Assembly: GCA_026874595.1 (NCBI GenBank)
Contig: CM049309.1
Location: forward strand, 11,460,576-11,524,575
Origin: Sipunculus nudus
Lineage: Eukaryota > Annelida > Sipuncula > Golfingiida > Sipunculidae
Reading direction: 5' to 3'
Length of the DNA: 64,000 bases
Numbering within the stretch: position 1 is the first letter of the stretch; every line of letters starts with the position of its first letter. Under the pieces are notes generated by a model. It saw nothing but the letters and a program-made list of their open reading frames with translations. It had not been told where the DNA came from and did no database searches. The position numbers and the translations under genes were made by a program. Shown one piece after another: positions 57,369-64,000 of the stretch.

Positions 57369-60300
57369 CTGAAAACGAAGAGAATTATGTTAATATACTT
57401 TACTTATGGGAGTCATATTGTTAAAGAAAATATGCCTGTTATCATATTAATAGTTGTTATGCAAACATCTGCATACCGCTTATGCTTTCCAAGAGCAACA
57501 AACATACATGGTGCGATTGGTTCCAGATGATTTCTAGGCTACGACGTGCTATGATTTCCTACGATCTGTAGCCATAGTCTTTTAGAAGCGCCATATACAT
57601 ACTTATTAATCTGTGGCCACGCTTTCCAAATTCTTGATTAGACGAGCCCCTCTGATGTCTGTTTCGTGAATAATGAACTAGCCTGTAACTATACCAGAAA
57701 GGGGACAGGCTTATTTGATTGGCAAGGTTCCTGATGCTTACCAGGCACTGTTAGATATTTGATCAAAATAACGCACCATACGTCCGCGTAAAAAAATTGT
57801 ATATGAGAGTTATTCAATTCAATTTATTCAACCGCGTTGCTCATTTTTTTATAAAGTAGACGACAGAACGGGTGGCTGAATCAAGGTCTGTGAAAACTTA
57901 GCTACATACTTTGTAGTATAAAGAGGGAACAGAGATTCCCTACGACAAATCGCGACTGGCGTGAACCTGTTTACAAAATACCTGTATACTGTGGTGACGT
58001 TTTGTTCGCGACGGATTCAAATTAGCGGTATTCGCGGAAGGGAAATTATCACGAAAATAAAACCATCGTGAACAGGAAGCATCATCGTCAAAGGCAAGCC
58101 CCAAGGAAAAAGACTCATGTTAAAAACAATAACATAATTGTATATTTCACCTTAATCAAAGATTGCCATTATTAATGGTGTCAGATATTTAAAAGTATAA
58201 ACAATGAATTACTCCTTCCATGTTCACTCAGGTCCCTATGCAGTTGTTTGGATTTTGCACACACGTTATTAAAATGATTAAATTATAAGATAATGGATAT
58301 ACTGTGTGTAGGTTATTGCAAAATGCAAACACAAAAAATTTAACCCTCGCGAAACAATGAAATAGAAAATTGCGAAACCTTAACCCCGGGAATATTAAGC
58401 CATGCAAAGTATATTTGTCTGCGGTGTTTTGTCACAATACGCATTCACTGTGATTTGATACTAAATTCTATATGATTTCTTACGACAGGCCACGTAGCAT
58501 CCAAAATTTTTAACATAACCAAATCCAAACTAATTGTCACTATTTCAAACACATATTTTCTACTACCGTATACAGAGACTAGTCGAAGTACAGTACATTA
58601 CTAATCCACGTTCCGAGTTCATAGACCGGATGTCTCTCTGAATCAAGGGGTGTTGTTCGAGAAGCGGTCATCTTGCGTGTTAACGAGGAAATATTTCATA
58701 TACAGGGCTTTCTTTATATTTTCGAGGCTAAAATTTTGCGATTTCTTAATTTTGCTTGTTTCTTTTCCGCGATTGCACCAAAACCTATAAAACCTTATAT
58801 AAAAATATTTGTATTTATTTTATAATAGGAATAAATCCCACAATACCTCACTTATTTCCGTTCCAGTAATAACACTGTGACCTGTGTCAAAGTCAATGTA
58901 TCCCCGGTGATTACCGTAAGTTTTACAATAATTTATACGTGTTTCTATTGGTTGGTTCCAAAATCATGCACCCATAAGTTTGCCGATTAACGAACCATGT
59001 TTTCTGAGGTATTATAACCAAACCGTTTGTGCAGATGCATCTTCTAATCTTGTTAATCTTCGATGAGGGGGCATCTTATTCCTGAGGGTTTCATATTTTT
59101 GCGATGGTTTCCGATTCACAAATATCCCGAAATTTAAACACACGCGAACAAACAGGCAACCAAAGTTTATATGGGGAGAACTAACCTCTGTTTCTTCGCA
59201 GACCTCAAACCTGAAGCGATGCAACAACTTGCTCATGGCCACCTTCACTTCAATAAGGGCCATTCTCTCACCGATACAGTTCCTTGGGCCCTCTCCGAAA
59301 GGCATGTACTGCATCGGATGACGACTGGCTTTAGCTTCAGGAGTGAACCTAAATAAAAAGAAAACATTTAATTCACTAAGAAAAATTGTGCTACGGATTC
59401 TGGTAAAAATATATGGTGCAAGCGGGATAATTTATTTGATTGGTCAAGACACAGCATGTGGGAATTTGCCTGGAAATTGAAACATTTGCTCAAGTACCTG
59501 AAATGCATATGATTAATACAACATTTAATCAATTTTTCAAACCTTTAAGTATATTTTAAGGCAATTTGTGCCATAGCATAAAATAGGAGCATTATACCAA
59601 GGATCTTGTAACCACAAAAAAAAATCCAAGAAAATTGGGAGCGTCAAATCCAGAGAACAATATATTTTTTGTATGGCCTTACCGATAGTGTAACAGGCAT
59701 ATGGAGACTGATATAAGGAGAACAGTATAAATAATAAACAGAACCAACATCGTGCCTAATTATATCTTAAGGAACAGAATGTGTGCCCCCCCCCCCCCCC
59801 CGAAAAAAGAGAAAGGATGTTTGTATCTAAGTTCAGCAAAATACAGATCACAAAATAATTTAGAAATGTAAAACGTGTTGAAAGTTATATTAAGTTTGAA
59901 TTTACCAGGTTACCTGGATCATGTAGTCGACACCAAGAAAAGTGTACGTAATTGTGGGGTGGTCTCAAGGCGGGGTTCCACTGTATTTATATATATACAT
60001 ATAAAAAAAACAGGTGGGGGTTGACTGAATGGCTAGAAAAAGTGTTTCACCAGACCTTTCTGGATCAAATTTGTCAGGATCTGGCCAGACGCTTGGATCA
60101 AAATGGAGGAAGCCTAGAGGAGCGACCACTACAGTTCCGGCGGGAATCGTCAGACCTTTGATCGTGATTGTGTGATCAGTAACTCGCTGAATTCTGAAAA
60201 GAGAGAACACATTTATTAAACGGTTTTTTTTCCTGAAGAATAAAATGGTATCTGCCAACATCATGTTCTTAAACACAAGTTTCACAAGTTTCTTAAACAC

Positions 60301-63300
60301 AAAGCCATCTGGTGGCTGTAATGCGCATCTCCAGAAAACCAATTTTTCACGCTTTCAACAAATGTTTGTACTTATTTATTATTTTTTTTTCTCCTTGTAG
60401 TGGAGTCAACTCCGGTGACGCTGTCTTGTTATGGTAAATAGACATATGAAGTGCGTTCTCTCACATGGAAAAACATAACAAAGCATAAAACAGGTGTATT
60501 CAGAAGCGGATCCGGGGAAGGGGTGGTCAAATGGGTCCGGAACCCCCCCCCCCCCTTTCAGCCTGAGGAACCTTTTGTAAGGGTTTCGAATCAGACCATT
60601 TTTACCCCCCCCCCCCCCTTTCCAGATCTGGGGACTCAGTTTTTTTAGGTTTTGTTATTGGTAAACCTGGGTTTCTTTTCCTAAATCCTGGATCCGCCCA
60701 TGGTATTGGAGTTAGGAATTCCTGATACCTGGATGGTTTTGATTCAAAATTTTTCTATACAGTCGTAATGAACCCATAGCGTTAGAAAGTACACATATTA
60801 TTTCAAATGTGAATGTATTTTTACATGTGTACGATAGTCTTCATTTTTTTCTGTGATCCATATTTTCTGATTACAATCAAAGACTGTCTTTAATTAACTT
60901 CTTAACATATATCAAAAGGATTTCTGTTATTGACCTCACCACCAGAGCCCTTCTGCCCCGCCCTTTGGACCTAATTATTATAATGAGCCCCCAAAACGCT
61001 CCTTCATTGAAGGTCCTCCTTGGGTTAGCTGTTAACAAGGTAATAATGACGTCACAAATGTTGATGACGTAGACGGGGCATTTACTGACGTCATCAGCTG
61101 GAATCGCTGCACTGATGTCTATATATCGCAGTCAATGTGAACTGTCTTTCAATATATTGGATTATTTATCTCATACGAATTACGAATGTCATGCATGTTA
61201 GACACTATTATTCACTATGTAGTCGGTGGAATGGCTCCTGCAACCTTTGGTCTGGAACTTTTTTACTGTCTACTTAGTAAAAAAAAAAAAAAAACTATCC
61301 CGGAAAACATGCCGACGTGGGTACGGGTACAGGCTTCACGAGTTCTGATCTCAAGAACTCTCCAAATTTATGCAAATTTTTTTATTGTCAGGTTACTAAC
61401 GGTTTACAGTAATATCGGCAACCTTTTTGGCTGCATGAAACAGTTATGCTCATGATTATTCATTAAATGAATATGCTAATAAGATCACGTTAAGTTAATG
61501 GTGAGGTCAAATTTGTTGGTTTCTTGTTCACGGGGTTCAATTTTTTTATTGTTTCACGAAGGTTCTTTTTTTTGCGTTCTCATCATATATTGGAAACCTA
61601 CACAAAATTATAAAATATTATATGAATTCATTATTTCAAATAATATGTGCCAAAAATTTTTATTATTGGACTGGATCAAAAGGCAACATGGAATAATATT
61701 TTTTTTTATTAATTGCATATAATATGACAGATCAGATATTATTAGCAATCTTTGAACATACACTATTTATTATTATTTATATTAAATACCAATGTTCTAT
61801 CTTTTGACTTTCCTTTCATGAAGGGGCTTCTTCATGAAGGTTTTATTTTCGCGATAATCCCCCTTTCGCGATTATAGCAAATTTGAAACCCTCGAAACGA
61901 CAACCACAGTATTTTAAGGAAATTTAGAACTGCGGAAACTTTAATCAAGCGGTCTGCATTTGCATTAATGAAGGCCTACCTATAAAACAGTTGTTGGCCA
62001 AGGGTAGATTATCAGAGACAGTGGCCTTCTGATTTTAAGGTTGTTGCGGAACCCGAAAAAAGTTGATGGAGAGCAGCAGAGCGAATCGGAATAAAGCGTC
62101 TTGGGACAAGACAAATTTTAAGGTTAAAGCATCATTGGTAAATCTCAAGTTTAAAAACATGGCATATTTATGAAACTATTACAAAACTTTCAGAAATAAT
62201 ATTGAACTGCACAAATCCAGAATCACAGCTGCACATTTTCTATTTACACATGATAAGGGTCAACTGCAGAAGTTAGAACATACCCAGGAATTACTACACT
62301 ATATACGTTTTTCATGAGAACCGAGTGATGTAGATTATCTCACACGCTGCGATAAATTGATTTTATAATCTGTGGAAATCGGGAAAAAATAATCCACTAA
62401 GTAAGGTCAAGTGTTTCCTTAGGGGGTATTTCCAGTATTTTCCCGTCAATCCTGTGAAAGTGTGTGTGTGGGTGGGTGGGTGTGTGTGTGTGTGGGGGGG
62501 GGGTTCTTGCAGCGCCATCTGTCAGGACCTAAGTGAATCACGCAGGAACGGGCAATGTGCTAGTTTAACGGTTTACCTGCACGTTGGAGGGTAAAGTCGG
62601 AGGTTTTCTTGGATGCACATGTCCAGGTACGGCATCTCATTCACCATATCCGCAGTCACTGTGGTCTGTAACTCAAAATCATCCACATAATTATCCCGAT
62701 TTCTTACTACATTGGTGACTTGAAACCACTACTAATACTCATATTATTCATATGCTCGACAGTAATATCTGGTTAACGGTTCCCATCTGCATGCGATGAT
62801 TGATTAAGAAAAAGGTCATACAAAAATTATTGGTCCACGGATGCAAATTTTTCGTGGAAAAACTTATTGTCAGTGATGACCAGCTCCTTGGTAATATTGC
62901 TAATCTGTACAATTCTCGAAAGGGATGGAAAATGGACTCTTTTTTTTTTCCTCACAATTAGAATATTTAGACAACCAAAGGCTAAAATAAACATTATCTC
63001 TGGTGGAGTGGGGGGGGGGGGGGGGGGGGTAGGTAGGTTATTGTCGGGGGGGGGGGAGGGGGAGGTGTGCAGAGAGGTTCACTAGTATACATAGAGACAT
63101 TGAAGTATTTTTTCACTCACCCCGCTTCCCATCACTTCGTCAACTTCCTGGGCAGCGCGCTGTTGTATTTCCGGGTGGGTTGCTAAGTTGTACAGAAGGA
63201 AACCTATGGAGTTAGCCGTGGTCTCATAACCAGCCAGGAAAAACAAGACCATCTGTGCTATAATTTCCTCCGTTGTCATGGCTGCAGAATTAGAATATTA

Positions 63301-63529
63301 AAATATAATTCTGTACCAATTATTTTTGCTTTAAATGTAAAAACAAAGTATTTTTTTTTATTAACAGTTACTTTTTATATTCTGGAAAAAGCAAGCCAAA
63401 ATCTAAACCTTTATGCGGTTTTGGTTGTTCCGTGTCGTCTGCTTTCGCCTTCCCGTCAGCCTCCACGTCGTTCCCCTTTTCTTCCATTTTATGAGCATTC
63501 ATCATCAACTGTAGGAAGTCCGGCTGATC
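57288..63529 (-). CDS. Cytochrome P450 (clan 3, CYP3-like), C-terminal six exons
   Basis: Gene-level entry joining 63529-63409, 63281-63121, 62665-62577, 60193-60056, 59348-59186 and 57368-57288; all phases agree, giving the last 250 residues. P450s are heme mono-oxygenases of the ER membrane that oxidise lipids and foreign compounds with electrons from P450 reductase. Diagnostic parts in order: QPDFLQLMMNAHK, HKAMTTEEIIAQ, I-helix FFLAGYETTA, K-helix ENLR (ExxR), KGLTIPAGTVV, PERF, heme loop FGEGPRNCIG with the Cys ligand, and the C-terminal strand VPLKVRK. The pattern fits the CYP3/CYP5 group (clan 3); the exact family is uncertain. The N-terminal half (anchor, helices A-G) is past 64000. 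All key residues are intact, so it looks functional. Confidence 0.92.
57369..59185. other. P450 last intron
   Basis: Holds several TTCGCGA-rich phrases (57980-58100, 58330-58380), similar to ones at about 58720-58780 and 61840-61900. They look like pieces of a dispersed repeat. No exon seen. Confidence 0.4.
59186..59348 (-). CDS. P450 exon with heme-binding loop
   Basis: Acceptor TTTTTATTTAG, donor GAG|GTTAGT; one base plus 54 codons. The first base completes the Arg of PERF. Contains MQYMPFGEGPRNCIGERMAL, the complete FxxGxRxCxG heme signature, and ends FRFEVCEETE. Confidence 0.93.
59955..59983. repeat. Solo MITE terminus
   Basis: GGGGTTCCACTG followed by TA, the same kind of end as the TA-flanked MITEs at 3647-3796 and 13519. 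It lies in the P450 intron beside exon 60056-60193. Confidence 0.4.
60056..60193 (-). CDS. P450 exon (beta-sheet and meander)
   Basis: Acceptor CTCTTTTCAG, donor AG|GTCTGG; one base, 45 codons, two bases. Encodes IQRVTDHTITIKGLTIP, AGTVVVAP and HFDPSVWPDPDKFDPE, leading into PERF across the junction. The donor is weak at +3 to +6. Confidence 0.9.
60507..60699. repeat. Possible hAT-like MITE
   Basis: GCGGATCCGGGG at the left and CCTGGATCCGCC at the right form short inverted ends around two C runs. No target duplication was seen. Confidence 0.35.
61047..61093. promoter_or_regulatory. Cluster of CRE-type sites in P450 intron
   Basis: TGACGTCA at 61047-61054 and 61086-61093, with a TGACGTA half-type site at 61065 between them. 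These are perfect matches to the CREB/ATF consensus. Function is inferred only. Confidence 0.4.
62577..62665 (-). CDS. P450 exon with K-helix ExxR
   Basis: Acceptor GAGTTACAG, donor AG|GTAAAC; 29 codons and two bases. Encodes TTVTADMVNEMPYLDM, CIQENLRLYPPTC and the start of an Arg codon. ENLR is the invariant K-helix motif. Confidence 0.92.
63000..63064. repeat. Poly-G-rich tract
   Basis: G runs of 8 to 19 with short breaks, 57 bases from the P450 exon at 63121. On the plus strand it could form a G-quadruplex. Confidence 0.8.
63121..63281 (-). CDS. P450 exon with I-helix
   Basis: Acceptor AATTCTGCAG, donor GGG|GTGAGT; two bases and 53 codons. Encodes MTTEEIIAQMVLFF, LAGYETTANS (oxygen-activation motif with Glu-Thr-Thr) and LATHPEIQQRAAQEVDEVMG. 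Confidence 0.93.
63409..63529 (-). CDS. P450 exon before I-helix
   Basis: Acceptor ATTTTGTAG, donor G|GTTTAG (unusual after GT); 40 codons and one base. Encodes DQPDFLQLMMNAHK, a long acidic/basic insert and KPHK, which joins the next exon as HKAMTTEE. That matches the HKA step in CYP3 proteins and supports the odd donor. This is the first exon of the gene visible in the window. Confidence 0.8.
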
Positions 63530-64000
63530 CTACAAAATGATTTAACAAGAATCTATTTTACTCTTTTTAAATCCTCCCTTAATCTGCATGTATATAGAAA
63601 AATGAAGAAATTAATTTACATATTCAAATAAAATTCAAAAGTTGTCAAAAATATCAGAAAATACTCTTGGGTCACCGATAGTATCAATACTGCTCTAATT
63701 TGCGAATTTAGGCGTGGTCACAAAAAAGCATACCGTTTTTCGGCTAACTGACCTTTAAAAAAATGAAGGTATGCTGATTTTTAAATAAACCATATTATCA
63801 ACTAATAATAAACACATGGGAGTCTTAACCTGGCTGTATAAACCAATGTCAGTAATTCAAAACTAGAAAAAAACACGGTAGCAGCCATAAAGCCAACTTC
63901 AAGCCATTATTTTGCCTGCACGTGCCCGTGTTTGGCACTAGATGGCACTGCTTTAGGGAACATGCAGTGAATCAAACGCTTTGAATTTCCGTGGTGGATG
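63530..64000. other. P450 intron, right edge
   Basis: No further exon was found; AT-rich with no splice-bounded frame that continues the P450 upstream. Confidence 0.45.

Overview
The window is eukaryotic and animal. Genes are split by long introns with GT-AG borders, the DNA is AT-rich, and there are many (TA)n microsatellites, two LINE retrotransposons, tRNA-headed SINE pieces, several MITE families and tandem repeats with units of about 140 bp. The repeat style (a CR1/L2-like LINE with a 2A-like motif, a LINE ending in TTCTG pentamers, arrays with repeated TTGACCTTGA) points to a marine lophotrochozoan, probably a mollusc and perhaps a bivalve. That placement is inference; no species can be named from the sequence.

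Three protein-coding genes can be assembled by hand, all on the minus strand. (1) A four-exon gene, 27768 down to 3915, encodes a 433-residue single-pass membrane receptor: signal peptide, glycosylated fibronectin-III-like ectodomain, one membrane helix, Arg-rich stop-transfer and a 180-residue tyrosine-bearing tail. Every splice phase matches. (2) A three-exon gene, 37262 down to 32936, encodes a complete 185-residue neuronal calcium sensor with an N-myristoylation start and three canonical EF-hands. (3) Six exons, 63529 down to 57288, encode the C-terminal 250 residues of a clan-3 cytochrome P450 with intact I-helix, ExxR, PERF and heme-binding motifs; the 5' half lies beyond the right edge.

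Layout: 1-3900 holds MITEs and short tandem repeats downstream of the receptor gene. 3915-27768 is the receptor gene. Its third intron contains a nearly full-length LINE in antisense orientation (about 4970-10355), whose ORF2 is intact with a 2A-like motif and whose ORF1 is broken by one frameshift, and also a 2.2-kb element with inverted ends. 28-32.9 kb is a spacer with a SINE fragment and a 27-bp minisatellite. 32.9-37.3 kb is the calcium-sensor gene, with a Harbinger-like MITE and a satellite in its introns. 37.3-57.3 kb is intergenic, with two satellites, a decayed second LINE (41.4-46.1 kb), a fuller SINE copy and a tandem segmental duplication next to the P450 gene. 57.3-64 kb is the P450 gene.

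The three genes show no operon-like or functional link. The most unusual material is in the repeats: the 2A-like LINE, the shared 3' hairpins of the two LINEs, the SINE family, and several unrelated arrays with a unit near nucleosome length.
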